This document shows positions 15,684 to 25,700 of a stretch of 64,000 nucleotides of DNA, piece by piece. The translations under genes were made by a program, and so were the position numbers. Within the stretch, counting starts at the first letter, position 1, and the number at the start of each line of letters is the position of its first letter. The DNA lies in assembly GCF_003287355.1 (NCBI RefSeq), contig NZ_QMIM01000013.1, positions 1 through 64,000 on the forward strand. Reading direction: 5' to 3'. The notes below the pieces were generated by a model that saw only the letters and a list, made by a program, of their open reading frames with translations, did no database searches and had not been told where the DNA came from. This DNA is from Halorubrum sp. 48-1-W. GTDB lineage: Archaea > Halobacteriota > Halobacteria > Halobacteriales > Haloferacaceae.

Positions 15684-18600
15684 ATGGCAACACACGCGAG
15701 CGGGTCGGAACGCGACCCGCGGGAGGGGGGGAACTTCGAGTACACCGGCGGGGAGGTCGAACGACCCGACCTCGTCGACGCGCTCGACCGTCGGGTCGAG
15801 GGCGACGTGCGGTTCGACGACTACTCCCGACGGCTGTACGCGACCGACGCGTCCGCCTTCGAGGTGACGCCGATCGGGGTCGTCCTCCCGGAGTCGACCG
15901 CGGACGTGGCCGCGGTCCACGAGTACTGTTTCGAGGAGGGGATCCCGGTGTTGCCGCGCGGCGGCGGCACCTCGCTCGCCGGCCAGACCGTGAACGAGGC
16001 GGTCGTCCTCGACTTCTCGAAGGCGATGGACTCGGTGATCGACGTCGACCCCGAGGCGCGGACCGCCCGCGTGGAGGCCGGCGCGTACGTCGGAGACCTC
16101 AACACTGCGGTCGAGCCCTACGGCCTGAAGTTCGCGCCCGACCCCGCCTGGCGGGACAAATCCGCGGTCGGCGGCGCGATCGGCAACAACTCCACCGGCT
16201 CACACTCGCTGAAGTACGGGAAGACGGACCACTACGTCGAGGAACTGGAGGTCGTGCTCGCGGACGGAACCGTCACGACCTTCGGGGAGGTCGCCGTCGA
16301 GGAGCTCCGCGAGTCCGCCGACCCCGAGGGCGACGACCTCCTCTCACGGATCCACGCCGAGATCGTCCGCGTCATCGACGAGGAGGCCGACGCGATCGAC
16401 GAGCGGTTCCCGGAGATGAAACGCAACGTCTCGGGCTACAACCTCGACCGCCTGCTCGCGGAGTACCGCGGCGAGTACGGCGAGGCGGGCGTCGTCAACC
16501 TCGGCCGACTGCTCGCCGGCAGCGAGGGGACGCTCGCGACGGTGACGGAGGCGACCGTCTCGCTCGTGGAGATCCCGGAGACGAAGGCGGTCGCGCTTCT
16601 CACCTACGACGACCTCCTCGACGCGATGGAGGACGTCGCGCCGATCCTCGAACACGACCCCGCCGCCGTCGAGGTGATGGACGACGTCCTCCTGGGGTTG
16701 GCGGCCGACACGCCCGAGTTCGCGGAGGTCGTCGGCATGCTCCCCGAGGGAACGGACTCCGTCCTCCTCGTCGAGTTCTACGCCGAGGACGACGAGACCG
16801 GACGGCGGAAGGTCGCGGACCTCGTCGCCGACCGCGTCGACGGCGCGGAGACCGTCGCCGACCCGCGTCCGGGGGCAGCGGAGACGACCGCCCAGCCCAC
16901 GCGGGCCCGCCACGCCATGGAGGCACACGACGACGACGACCGCGCCCGTTTCTGGAAGATGCGTAAATCGGGGCTCCCGATCCTGCTGTCGCGGACCTCC
17001 GACGCCAAACACATCTCCTTCATCGAGGACTGTGCGATCCCGCCCGAACACCTCCCCGAGTACACCCGGGAGTTCCAGGAGATCCTCGAGGACGCCGGCA
17101 CGTTCGCGACGTTCTACGCCCACGCCGGCCCGGGCGTCCTCCACATCCGGCCGCTGATCGACACGAAGGACGTCGACGACGTGGACGCGATGGTCGAGAT
17201 CGCCGACCGCGTGACCGACGCGGTCGTCCGGCTCGGCGGGTCCGTCTCGGGCGAACACGGGGACGGCCGCGCGCGGACCCAGTGGAACCGGAAGCTGTAC
17301 GGCGACGACCTCTGGGAGGCGTTCCGCGACCTCAAGACCGCCTTCGACCCCGACTGGCTGCTCAACCCCGGGAACGTCTGTGGCGACTTCGACATGGGCG
17401 AGAACCTCCGGTTCGACCCCGACTACGAGTTCGAGGCCGGCTTCGACCCCGCGATGCAGTGGGACATCGAGAACGGGATGCAGGGGATGGTCGAGCTCTG
17501 TCACGGCTGTGGCGGCTGTCGCGGTCCCCAGGAGACGACGGGCGGGGTGATGTGTCCGACCTATCGCGCCGCCGAGGAGGAGATCCAGTCGACCCGGGGG
17601 CGGGCCAACATGCTCCGCGGCGCGATGAACGGGGAACTCCCCGACGACCCCACCGGAGACGAGTTCGTCACCGAGGTGATGGACCTCTGTGTCGGGTGTA
17701 AGGGCTGTAAGGTGGACTGCCCCAGCGGCGTCGACATGGCGAAGCTGAAAGCCGAGGTCGAACACGCCCACCACCGGGAACACGGCGCGAGCCTGCGGAC
17801 GCGGCTGCTCGGGAAGTTCGAGGACCTCGCGCCGCTGGGCTCCCGGTTCGCCCCCCTCTCGAACCTCCCCGGCAAGCTCCCCGGCGCGGGGCTCATCATG
17901 GAGAAGACGCTCGGCATCGCGAGCGAGCGGGACCTCCCGACGTTCCGCTCGGAGAGCCTGGTGGACTGGTTCGACGCCCGCGGCGGCGCGGGCGTCCCGC
18001 GCGAAGCCGCCGACCGCGACGTGCTGCTCTTCCCCGACGTGTACACCACCTACACGAACCCGGGCGCGGGGAAGGCCGCGGTTCGCGTGCTCGAGGCGGC
18101 GAACTGCCACGTGCGGATCCCCGAGGTGAAAGGGAGCGGGCGGCCGCCCCACTCGAAGGGGCTGATAGACGAGTCCCGGGCGACCGCCCGCGACACCGTC
18201 GAGACGCTCGCGCCCGACGTCGAGGCCGGGTGGGACGTGGTGGTCGTCGAGCCGACCGACGCCGTCATGCTCCAGTCCGACTACGCCGACCTGCTCGGCG
18301 GCGACGCCAGCGACCTGTCCGACGACGACGTCGCCGCGGTCGCCGGGGGGACCTTCGGCGTCATGGAGTACCTCGACGCCTTCCGGCTCGACGAGGACCT
18401 CTCCTTCGACGCGCCCGGAGAGCGGCTCGCCTACCACGGCCACTGTCACCAGAAGGCGACGAAGAAGGACCACCACGCCGTGGGCGTGCTCCGGCGGGCC
18501 GGCTACGGCGTCGACCCCCTCGACACCACCTGCTGTGGGATGGCCGGCTCGTTCGGCTACGAGGCGGAACACTACTCCATGAGCAAGGCGATCGCCGAGG

Positions 18601-18743
18601 GGCTCTTCGAGCAGGTCGACGGGAGCGACGCCGACGCCGTCGTCGCGCCCGGCGCGTCCTGTAGCACGCAACTCAAGGAGCGGGACGACACCGCCGAAGA
18701 GCCGCCCCATCCGGTCGAGAAGCTGGCGGCGGCGCTGGCGTAG
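15684..18743 (+). CDS. FAD-binding and FeS-binding dehydrogenase (D-lactate/glycolate oxidase type fusion)
   Basis: 1019 residues. The N-terminal PCMH FAD domain has IPVLPRGGGTSLAGQT and SAVGGAIGNNSTGSHSLKYG. A C-terminal FAD oxidase cap includes SVSGEHGDGRARTQWN. Two [4Fe-4S] motifs follow: CHGCGGCRGPQETTGGVMCP and CVGCKGCKVDCPSG. The last third has a CCG domain (YHGHCHQKATKK, TCCGMAGSFGYEAEHYSMS). This is a GlcD plus GlcF-type fusion that would oxidise a 2-hydroxy acid such as D-lactate and pass electrons to the respiratory chain. The substrate is inferred only from the family. Confidence 0.9.
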   Translation: MATHASGSERDPREGGNFEYTGGEVERPDLVDALDRRVEGDVRFDDYSRRLYATDASAFEVTPIGVVLPESTADVAAVHEYCFEEGIPVLPRGGGTSLAGQTVNEAVVLDFSKAMDSVIDVDPEARTARVEAGAYVGDLNTAVEPYGLKFAPDPAWRDKSAVGGAIGNNSTGSHSLKYGKTDHYVEELEVVLADGTVTTFGEVAVEELRESADPEGDDLLSRIHAEIVRVIDEEADAIDERFPEMKRNVSGYNLDRLLAEYRGEYGEAGVVNLGRLLAGSEGTLATVTEATVSLVEIPETKAVALLTYDDLLDAMEDVAPILEHDPAAVEVMDDVLLGLAADTPEFAEVVGMLPEGTDSVLLVEFYAEDDETGRRKVADLVADRVDGAETVADPRPGAAETTAQPTRARHAMEAHDDDDRARFWKMRKSGLPILLSRTSDAKHISFIEDCAIPPEHLPEYTREFQEILEDAGTFATFYAHAGPGVLHIRPLIDTKDVDDVDAMVEIADRVTDAVVRLGGSVSGEHGDGRARTQWNRKLYGDDLWEAFRDLKTAFDPDWLLNPGNVCGDFDMGENLRFDPDYEFEAGFDPAMQWDIENGMQGMVELCHGCGGCRGPQETTGGVMCPTYRAAEEEIQSTRGRANMLRGAMNGELPDDPTGDEFVTEVMDLCVGCKGCKVDCPSGVDMAKLKAEVEHAHHREHGASLRTRLLGKFEDLAPLGSRFAPLSNLPGKLPGAGLIMEKTLGIASERDLPTFRSESLVDWFDARGGAGVPREAADRDVLLFPDVYTTYTNPGAGKAAVRVLEAANCHVRIPEVKGSGRPPHSKGLIDESRATARDTVETLAPDVEAGWDVVVVEPTDAVMLQSDYADLLGGDASDLSDDDVAAVAGGTFGVMEYLDAFRLDEDLSFDAPGERLAYHGHCHQKATKKDHHAVGVLRRAGYGVDPLDTTCCGMAGSFGYEAEHYSMSKAIAEGLFEQVDGSDADAVVAPGASCSTQLKERDDTAEEPPHPVEKLAAALA

Positions 18744-18796
18744 TCGGGACCCGGTCGGATGGGGATCGGGACCCGTTCGAACCTCGATCGGGACCG

Positions 18797-18848
18797 GTCC
18801 GGATCGTGTCCGAACCAGGGCCGTCCGGATCGTGTCCGAACCAGGGCC
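18797..18848. repeat. 26-bp direct duplication
   Basis: Two exact 26-bp copies containing GGATCGTGTCCGAACCAGGG lie side by side. Partial GTCCGGATCGGG copies sit on both flanks. The array abuts the stop of the minus-strand gene that follows and fills the convergent intergenic space. Confidence 0.85.
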
Positions 18849-18849
18849 G

Positions 18850-19878
18850 TCAGGACCCGTCCGGATCGGGGCCGATCCGGTCGCGGACCCGTTCTCGACG
18901 CCGCTCCAACAGCGCCCGGAGCCCCTTCCCCGGGCCGCCCTCGATCGGCCAGCCGTTCGTTCGCCACGCCGGCGGCTCCGGCGAGAACTCCGGGCACGAG
19001 CCCGAACACTCACGGGCGGTGGGGCATCGACCCTTGGCCGCACAGCGCGGAACGAGCGCCCGTCCGGCCCGCCGGAGTTCGAAGTGCCGGCAGTCCGGAC
19101 GCATCGTGTCGCGGTAGGAGCGCCAGCCCTTCCCGTAGGCCCGCTCCGCGATCTCCAGCCGACGGGTGGCCGTTTCCGGGTCGCGGCCGGCCGGCCCGCT
19201 CGGTGCGAGGTCGCTCGGCAGCCAGTCCACGGTCGCGGCGGCCGCGTCGACGGCGAACCCGCCCGGTCCGGTATCCGCCTCGGCGAACCCCGTGGTCAGG
19301 ACGCCCGCCTCGACCGGCATCGACCGCAACAGCGCGGGCTCGACCCGGTCGCCGGTCGCCTCCGTCGCGAGCCACACCTCGTCCGCGAGGGCGGTCTCGA
19401 CGTCGTGTGCGAGCTGGTCGGCGAGCGCGTCCGCCGCCGACCGGTCGAGGTCGGGCTTGTTCTCGATCGCGACGACCCGCTCGACCCAGTCGGGATACGG
19501 CCTGACCCGGCGGATCTCGATCCGGTTTCCCCGCCGTCGCTTCTCGATCAGGTCCCGTCCCGCAACGCGATGGACCGCCTGCCGGACGTAGCGCCACGGG
19601 TATCCGGGGTCGGGGAGCGCGTCGCGGTACCACTCCCACGCTTCCGGCGCGCTGCGGACGACGTGGAGGAGGTCGGAGTCGAGGCTCCGATCGCCGAAGG
19701 CCCGCCGTAGGGCGAACGCCTCCGGGTCGACCTCGATCACGACGGTGTCCCAGCGGCGCCGCTGCGTCCCGAGCTGTCGGGAGACGATCGCGGGACGGGC
19801 GTCCCCGTCGGGGTGCCACGCCAACTCGGCGTACCGGCAGACGAGCAGCTCGTAGCCGAACTCCGAGTCGGGGATCAC
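18850..19878 (-). CDS. DUF5787-type protein, putative Cas4-like PD-(D/E)XK nuclease
   Basis: 342 residues. The core resembles the PD-(D/E)XK nuclease fold: RRWDTVVIEVDPEAF (Asp 44), then WVERVVAIENKPDLD (Glu 139-x-Lys 141), then DQLAHDVETALADEVWLATEA. One Cys is near the N-terminus (LLVCRYAEL, residue 14). Five more lie in a C-terminal cluster: DCRHFEL, RCAAKGRCPTARECSGSCPEF. A lone N-terminal Cys plus a C-terminal Cys cluster around an ExK core is the layout of the iron-sulfur nucleases Cas4 and AddB. I recall the family as DUF5787 in haloarchaea. Nuclease activity is inference. Confidence 0.7.
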   Translation of the reverse strand: MIPDSEFGYELLVCRYAELAWHPDGDARPAIVSRQLGTQRRRWDTVVIEVDPEAFALRRAFGDRSLDSDLLHVVRSAPEAWEWYRDALPDPGYPWRYVRQAVHRVAGRDLIEKRRRGNRIEIRRVRPYPDWVERVVAIENKPDLDRSAADALADQLAHDVETALADEVWLATEATGDRVEPALLRSMPVEAGVLTTGFAEADTGPGGFAVDAAAATVDWLPSDLAPSGPAGRDPETATRRLEIAERAYGKGWRSYRDTMRPDCRHFELRRAGRALVPRCAAKGRCPTARECSGSCPEFSPEPPAWRTNGWPIEGGPGKGLRALLERRRERVRDRIGPDPDGS

Positions 19879-19950
19879 GGGCGTCGACGTCGCGGTCGGC
19901 GGCGCGGTGGGCGGCGCGGACGTCCGGGGCGAGGCGGGGTCACCGTAGCC

Positions 19951-20397
19951 TCAGACGTAGCCGTCGTCGGCCTCCTCTTGGAGCTCGTCGAGGTACTCGT
20001 GGGCCTCCTCGAGGATCTCTCGGGGGCCGTCCTGGGTGATCGTGTTGATCGCCTGTTCGTAGTCGCGCCACTGGAGGTCGCGGTGCTCCTTCGAGAGCTC
20101 CGCGCTCGCCTCGAACGAGCGGGCGATGAACAGGTGGACCGTCTTGTGTATCGTCTTCCCACCGGCCTCGAACACGTAGTCGTACTCCCGACGGAAGCCG
20201 TCGATGAGGCGGAAATCGTCGATCCCGGCCTCCTCGGACACCTCCCGTATCGCCGTCTGCTGGAGCTCCTCGTCGCCTTCGATCCCGCCTTTGGGGAACT
20301 CCCAGTCCCCCGGTCGGCTCTTCAGGAGCAGGTACTCCCGTTCGCCGCGGGTATCGCGGAAGAGGATGGCTCCGGAACTGGTCGCTTCGACCGTCAT
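19951..20397 (-). CDS. NUDIX hydrolase (Ap4A hydrolase-like)
   Basis: 148 residues. The Nudix box is complete: GGIEGDEELQQTAIREVSEEAGI, with the REVSEE catalytic stretch. The upstream LKSRPGDWEFPKGG resembles bis(5'-nucleosyl)-tetraphosphatases, which cut Ap4A and similar dinucleotides. The C-terminus is acidic. The start at ATG 20397 is supported by an AGTAAAG box about 25 bases upstream, pointing to a leaderless transcript. The gene follows the DUF5787-type gene's start by about 70 bases on the same strand. Confidence 0.9.
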   Translation of the reverse strand: MTVEATSSGAILFRDTRGEREYLLLKSRPGDWEFPKGGIEGDEELQQTAIREVSEEAGIDDFRLIDGFRREYDYVFEAGGKTIHKTVHLFIARSFEASAELSKEHRDLQWRDYEQAINTITQDGPREILEEAHEYLDELQEEADDGYV

Positions 20398-20419
20398 TAG
20401 CCTCGGGTAAGCAACCACC

Positions 20420-20427
20420 AGTAAAGA
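20420..20427 (-). promoter_or_regulatory. TATA-like box of the NUDIX gene
   Basis: Minus-strand CTCTTTACT lies about 25 bases before ATG 20397 in otherwise GC-rich DNA. This is a plausible archaeal promoter element. Confidence 0.45.
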
Positions 20428-20578
20428 GGGTGTCGGAACTGCCGGTTCCGAGACCGTTTGGAGCGCTCTCGACCGATCTGTGCGGTTCCGTCGAAACCGT
20501 CGCTCGGCGACGCGAGCGCCGTCGCCCAGTAGACGTGTTTTTACGCCTCGGGGAACCATTCACCCACAACCCCCAGCC

Positions 20579-20911
20579 ATGACCTTCGTCACGAAACTCT
20601 CCTTCGCCTCCGGCGACCGCGACGTGCTCGCCGAGACCGTCCAGGAGCTCAAAGACACCCTCGAGCGGAAGGGGGCGGAGTGTAAGGGCCCACACGCCTC
20701 CCCGCCCGAGACCGTCACGGTCCCCCAGTACAAACGCCTCCGTGTCGGCGACGAGTTCTCCCCGTGGCGGTACGACGTCTACAAGCGGTCGATGGAGATC
20801 CACGGCGCGGACGACGTCGCCCGCGACGTCGTCGGCCGCGACTTCCCGGACTCGATCCACGTCGAGGTCGAGGTCGACCGGAAGAAGCCGCTCGGGCACC
20901 GGCGCGACTGA
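20579..20911 (+). CDS. uS10/mL48-family ribosomal-like protein
   Basis: 110 residues from ATG 20579. It has the S10 fold: VTKLSFASGDRDVLAETVQELKDTLERKGAECKGPHASPPETVTVPQ, then FSPWRYDVYKRSMEIHGADDVARDVV and a basic C-terminus (DRKKPLGHRRD). Haloarchaea carry this shorter S10-like paralogue in addition to the main ribosomal S10; its job is not established. A TTTTTACG patch about 35 bases upstream may be the promoter. It is separated by 100 bases from the M20 gene that follows. Confidence 0.85.
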   Translation: MTFVTKLSFASGDRDVLAETVQELKDTLERKGAECKGPHASPPETVTVPQYKRLRVGDEFSPWRYDVYKRSMEIHGADDVARDVVGRDFPDSIHVEVEVDRKKPLGHRRD

Positions 20912-21011
20912 GCCGCCGGCTCGGGGGTGGGACCCGAACGCGCCTCCCGCCGGAGGCGGAGACGCCGACCGCCACTCGACCTTTTAAGCCACCCGACGGT
21001 AATCGGAGCGT

Positions 21012-22292
21012 ATGAGCGTCCAAACCGACGAGGAGTACGCAGCGTTCAGACGCGACCTCCACCGCCATCCCGAACCGGCATGGTGTGAGTTCTACACCAC
21101 CGCCCGGATCGTCGAGGCGCTCCGCGAGCGCGACCTCGACGCGGTCCACGTCGGCCCCGACGCGCTCGCGGAGGACTCCCGGCGGAACGTCCCCGACGAC
21201 GACGAGCTCGAGGCGTGGCTCGACCGCGCCCGCGAGGCCGGCGCGGACCCCGAGGTCCTCGACCGGCTCGAGGGGGGATACACCGGCTGTGTCGCGGTCG
21301 CGGAGCGCGGCGAGGGGCCCGTCGTCGGCCTCAGGGTCGACATCGACGGCCTGCCGATCCTCGAAGCCGAGGACGGCGAGCACGTTCCGGCTGCGGAAGG
21401 CTTCCGCTCCGAGAACGAGGGGTACATGCACGCCTGCGGGCACGACTCGCACGCGACCATCGGCCTCGGCGTGCTCGACGCGGTCCTCGACTCCGACTTC
21501 TCGGGAACGCTCAAGGTGTTCTTCCAGCCCGGCGAGGAGAAGATCGTGGGCGGGAAGCCGATGGCGGAGTCGGGCCTCCTCGACGACGTCGACTACTTCT
21601 ACGCGGTCCACATCGGGCTCGACCACCCCTCGGGCGAGGTCGTGAGCGGGATCGACGGCTTCCTCGCGGTCAAACACTTCCTCGCGGAGTTCGACGGTGA
21701 GCCCTCCCACGCCGGGGCGCGTCCCGAACAGGGTCGGAACACGGTCCAGGCGATGGCGGCGGCGATACAGAACCTCTACGCGATCCCCCGACACGCCGAC
21801 GGCGCGACCCGCGTGAACGCCGGGCTCGTCGGCGGCGGGACGGCGACGAACATCATCCCCGAGGAGTCCTACATCGAGGGCGAGGTCCGCGGCGAGAGCA
21901 CGGCCCTCGCGGACTACATGTTCGCTCACGCGGACCGGGTCCTCCACTCCGCCGCGGAGATGCACGACTGTACGGTCGACGTGACCACGATGGGCGCCGC
22001 GCCGAGCGCGACGAGCGACGACGCGCTCTCGGACGCCATCGCCGAGGTCGCCAGCGGGATCGAGGGCGTGACGAGCGTCGTCGAAAGCGCCGACCTCGGC
22101 GGGAGCGAGGACGCGACGTTCATGATGAATCGCGTGCAGGAACGCGGGGGGCTCGCCTGCTACGTCGGCGTCGGGACCGACCACCCCGGCGGCCACCACA
22201 CCTCGACGTTCGACGTCGTCGAGGACGACATTGGGATCGGGATCGACGTGATCTCGACGGCGATCCGGCGGGTCGCCGAGACGCGACCCTGA
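21012..22292 (+). CDS. M20 amidohydrolase, AbgB/aminoacylase-like
   Basis: 426 residues. The metal motif MHACGHDSHATIGL is the hallmark of the IAA-amino-acid/AbgB amidohydrolase branch of M20. FQPGEEKIVGGKPM carries the catalytic Glu, and FDGEPSHAGARPEQGRNTV is the lid-domain His. GVGTDHPGGHHTSTFDVVEDD supplies the last ligand. A helical insert at about residues 45-95 is typical of the AbgB group, which cleaves N-acyl or p-aminobenzoyl amides. The substrate is unknown. It probably has its own promoter in the CTTTTAAGC patch about 30 bases upstream. Confidence 0.88.
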   Translation: MSVQTDEEYAAFRRDLHRHPEPAWCEFYTTARIVEALRERDLDAVHVGPDALAEDSRRNVPDDDELEAWLDRAREAGADPEVLDRLEGGYTGCVAVAERGEGPVVGLRVDIDGLPILEAEDGEHVPAAEGFRSENEGYMHACGHDSHATIGLGVLDAVLDSDFSGTLKVFFQPGEEKIVGGKPMAESGLLDDVDYFYAVHIGLDHPSGEVVSGIDGFLAVKHFLAEFDGEPSHAGARPEQGRNTVQAMAAAIQNLYAIPRHADGATRVNAGLVGGGTATNIIPEESYIEGEVRGESTALADYMFAHADRVLHSAAEMHDCTVDVTTMGAAPSATSDDALSDAIAEVASGIEGVTSVVESADLGGSEDATFMMNRVQERGGLACYVGVGTDHPGGHHTSTFDVVEDDIGIGIDVISTAIRRVAETRP

Positions 22293-22384
22293 GGCGGGCT
22301 GAAGCGTCGTCTTCGACCGTCCGAACGCCGGCAGGGACGTCGCCCGACGGTAGGTTTAGGCGGCCAGGCCCCGTGGTATTCGGT

Positions 22385-22663
22385 ATGGAGGCGGTCCTCT
22401 GGTACGTTCTCACCGGGACCCGAGGCGGCCCGAATCGCGTTCGGATCCTGCGAGCGATAGCGGAGCGTCCGCGGAACGCCAACCAGCTGGCCGAACGGCT
22501 CGATCTGGACTACACGACGGTCCGCCACCACCTCGACGTGTTGCGCGACCACGACGTGATCGAGCGCACCGGCGACGGCTACGGAACGGTGTACTACCCC
22601 ACGGAGGGGACCAGAAACCACTGGGAGGTCGTCGAGGAGATCGCGGACGCCTCCCCGGCGTGA
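22385..22663 (+). CDS. Winged-helix transcriptional regulator (ArsR-like)
   Basis: 92 residues forming one winged helix. NRVRILRAIAERPRNANQLAERLDLDYTTVRHHLDVLRDHDVIERTGDGYGTVYYPTEGT spans the helix-turn-helix (NQLAERLDLDYTTVRHHL) and the wing. The HTH marks it as ArsR/MarR-type, binding DNA as a dimer. The start at ATG 22385 is preferred over ATG 22373 because the fold begins there. It lies between a metabolic gene and the minus-strand pglX, with which it is convergent. It may mark the left edge of the accessory region. Confidence 0.85.
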   Translation: MEAVLWYVLTGTRGGPNRVRILRAIAERPRNANQLAERLDLDYTTVRHHLDVLRDHDVIERTGDGYGTVYYPTEGTRNHWEVVEEIADASPA

Positions 22664-22718
22664 GACGGCGGGTGTCCCGCGTCGTCCCCGGTGTCTCTTC
22701 GAAGACGTGTGCCCGCGT

Positions 22719-25700
22719 TCAGATCACCTTCTCGTCGACGGTCTTCGGCACGATCTCGGCCTCCGCGAGCGGCGTGAGGTTGATCGCGACGCCGTGTTTC
22801 CGGTTCGGCCGGTAGCCGGCGGCCGTGACCTCCGAGCGCGCACGATCGGCCCAGTTCGAGGGGACCCGCGAAGCGACCGTCTCGCAACGATCGCCGATCT
22901 CCTCGGCCAGCGCTTTGTACTCGGCGAGCGGCGGGAGGTCGGCCACACCGTCGACCCCCACGTCCGCTGTGGCTGACTCGAGGTACGCCTCGTCGACGAC
23001 GGACGCGTCGTCGAGCCCGGTCGCGAGCGAGGCGAGGAGGCGCTCGTCCGCCGAGAGGTGGTCCCGGGGGCCCCCGTCGTCGTCGAGTAGGTCGGCCCCC
23101 TCGCGTTCGAAGTAGTACGTCATGAACAGGACCCCCGAACTGGCGTAGTGGTCCGAGCCCTTGAGCCGCCAGTTGAAGTAGTCGAAGAGGTCGGCCAGGT
23201 GAGCCTCGACGGGCTCGTCCGCGGGTTCGGCGTAGGCCTCGCAGGCCGCTTCGAGTTCCCCGAGCGTGTCGAGCCACTCCTCGCGCCGCTCGTCGACGTG
23301 CTCCCAGAACGTGTCCGAAAACGTGTCCTGAAACCACGTCTCGCCCGTACGGTCGCGTAGCCTCGACAGCGTCTCCACGCGTTTTCGGGTCTCCTCGCGG
23401 AAGGCAGTCACCTTCGGTGCCAGCTCCGCCACTCGCCGGCGATCGTCGACGTCGAACTCGCGTTCGTCGGGGCTACTGAGTTCCTGAATCACGTCCTCGA
23501 AGACGCCGATCTGATCGAGTCCGCTCGTGCTGTGTTCGTACGCCTCGACTGCCTCGGCCCGTTCGCTCGCGGAGAGCGAGTCGTCGTCACGCCGACGGGC
23601 TGCCGTGCTCCGTCGCTCGCGCAGTTCGGCCTTCCGCGGTTCGAGGTATCGGTTCGAGAGACGGTCGAACAGCCCGGTATCGACGCCGTGGTAGTCGACG
23701 AAGCACGCGAACCCCTCGCCGGTCGAGTCCGCGACGAGGCGTTCGGTGGTGAACCGCCAGACGATCGGGGCGTTCTCCATCGTGTCGACGTGGTAGTCGA
23801 ACAGGTCCTCGGCGAGGAACGCCCGGAGGTTGGGATACGCTTCGTCGGCTGCCGACGCAGCGCCGAGGGTCCCGTCGACCTCGGCGAGACGGGCTTCGGC
23901 GTGCTCGCCGTAGGCGTCCTCGAAGCGCTCGACGATCCGATCGAGCATGGCCGGCTGGTCGTCGGTGGCGTAGAGCGGGACGATGCCGTCGGGTTCCTCA
24001 CGGACGGCCTCCATCGCGAAGTGATGGACGAGGGCGACACAGTGTCCGTAACGATCGTCTTCGGCGAACAAGTTATCGGGCTGGTCAGCGCCCCGTAGTC
24101 GGATCTCCGTCTCGATCGCGCGTCTCGTTTCCTCGGTGACGTCGAACAGGTCGTAGACGAGCTCGTCGGATCGCTCGGCAACCGATCGGATCGCTGCCTC
24201 CCGGGAGCTGGTCCGCTCGTTGGCGGTCTCGACAGCCCGCGGGATCGGCGTCTCGGCCGTGATCGATCCGCCATCGATATCCGTCCGGCCGGCCGGTGCG
24301 TGGGCGGTATGCGGATGGTTCGTGTATACGAAGGACCGTTTCCGCTCGTCCGGGAGGACGTGTGGGCCGGCGTAGTACGGGCTGGTCGGGTCTCCCCGCC
24401 GTTGTGAGACGAACAGTTCGTACTGGGCTTTCGCCTGCGCTTCTACCCGTTCGCTCTCGATGCTCGACGGATCGTACGGGATCCGTCCGACGTCCCCCGG
24501 ATTCCACTCCCGATCCGGGGTCAACGAGAGGAACAGTCCGTGATAGAGCGTGGAGTTGAGGACGACTTGCATCGCCCACGCGGAGCAGGTGTGGGGGAAC
24601 ACCATCGGTCCCTTCTGATCGAAGATGCCACCGGCCGGATAGTAGCCGAACCGTCTCCCGGTCTCCTTGATGTAGGTCCACGTCAGTCCCTCACGGAAGT
24701 AGTAGTCGGTGTTCTGTGGTCGAGACGAGGGGAGACGTTTGATTTCGGCCCCGTCGTCGCCCCACCAAACCGTTTTGACGGTGCGCGGAAGCGTCCAGGC
24801 GTCCGTTCCCCCCTTGGCGAAGGGGTAAAACGGCTTCTCGAACGAGACCTCCCAGTGGTTCCGAACCAGCCGTGGGTTGTTCCCCGTTTGGAGGCCCGTT
24901 TTCACGTCCGCGACGGAATCGCCCTCGATCTGTGCGACGTCCGCGTCGACGAACGACGACCCCTCGAACAGCGCCCTCGCTTCGTCGGTCGTCCAGTAGC
25001 TCATCGGCGATTTCGGGAGACGACCGAACTCGGAGAGCTCGACGCGGTATCGTCTCCGGATCCCCCCGGAGGTGTCACCGAGGACCTCGGCAGTGAAGAC
25101 GCGCTCTTTCGACCCCGTGTCCGGGTCCGCCAGACGAATAAACGTCCCGTGTTCCCGTGTCCGTGTTCCGGATCGGAGCACGGTTCCGACCGTCCGAACG
25201 GTCGCGTTGTCCAATATCCCCAGTCCGAACTCCGCGAGGAAGTCGAACGAGCCGATCTCCCCTTGAAAGTCCTTCCTGAAGTCCTCGAAACTCCGTTTGA
25301 ACATAAACGATCGGGGGATGAGCATCCCGATCCTCCCGTTCGAAGCACAGAGGGTGTTACAAACCTCGACGAAGTTGACGTAGAACTCGGGGGAGTACGT
25401 ATACCGCTCCTCGACGTATTCCTGTACCGAGTCGGGCATTCTCCCCTCGGCGCCGTACGGCGGGTTCATCAGGGCCACGTCGTACTCCTGTGCCAGAACG
25501 TCCAGCAGTCGGACGAAACTCCGGAGGTCCCGTGTTACGAGGGAGTCCCCGTGTCGGTGATCCTCGACCGACTCGCGCAAACTGCTCAACACCTGCCCGA
25601 GCGTGTGGCTCCGTCGCGGGTCGTCGCCGAGGGTGAGTTGCATCCCGCCGACGTCGGCGTCGTCCTCGAACAGGTCACCCAACGTCCCGCGCACGTCCAG

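Noticed and set aside
16344-19043. 899-codon open frame antisense to the FAD/FeS dehydrogenase gene
   Set aside because: Low-complexity Arg/Val/Gly-rich translation without domains; it mirrors the third-position GC bias of a gene with clear FAD and [4Fe-4S] motifs on the other strand.
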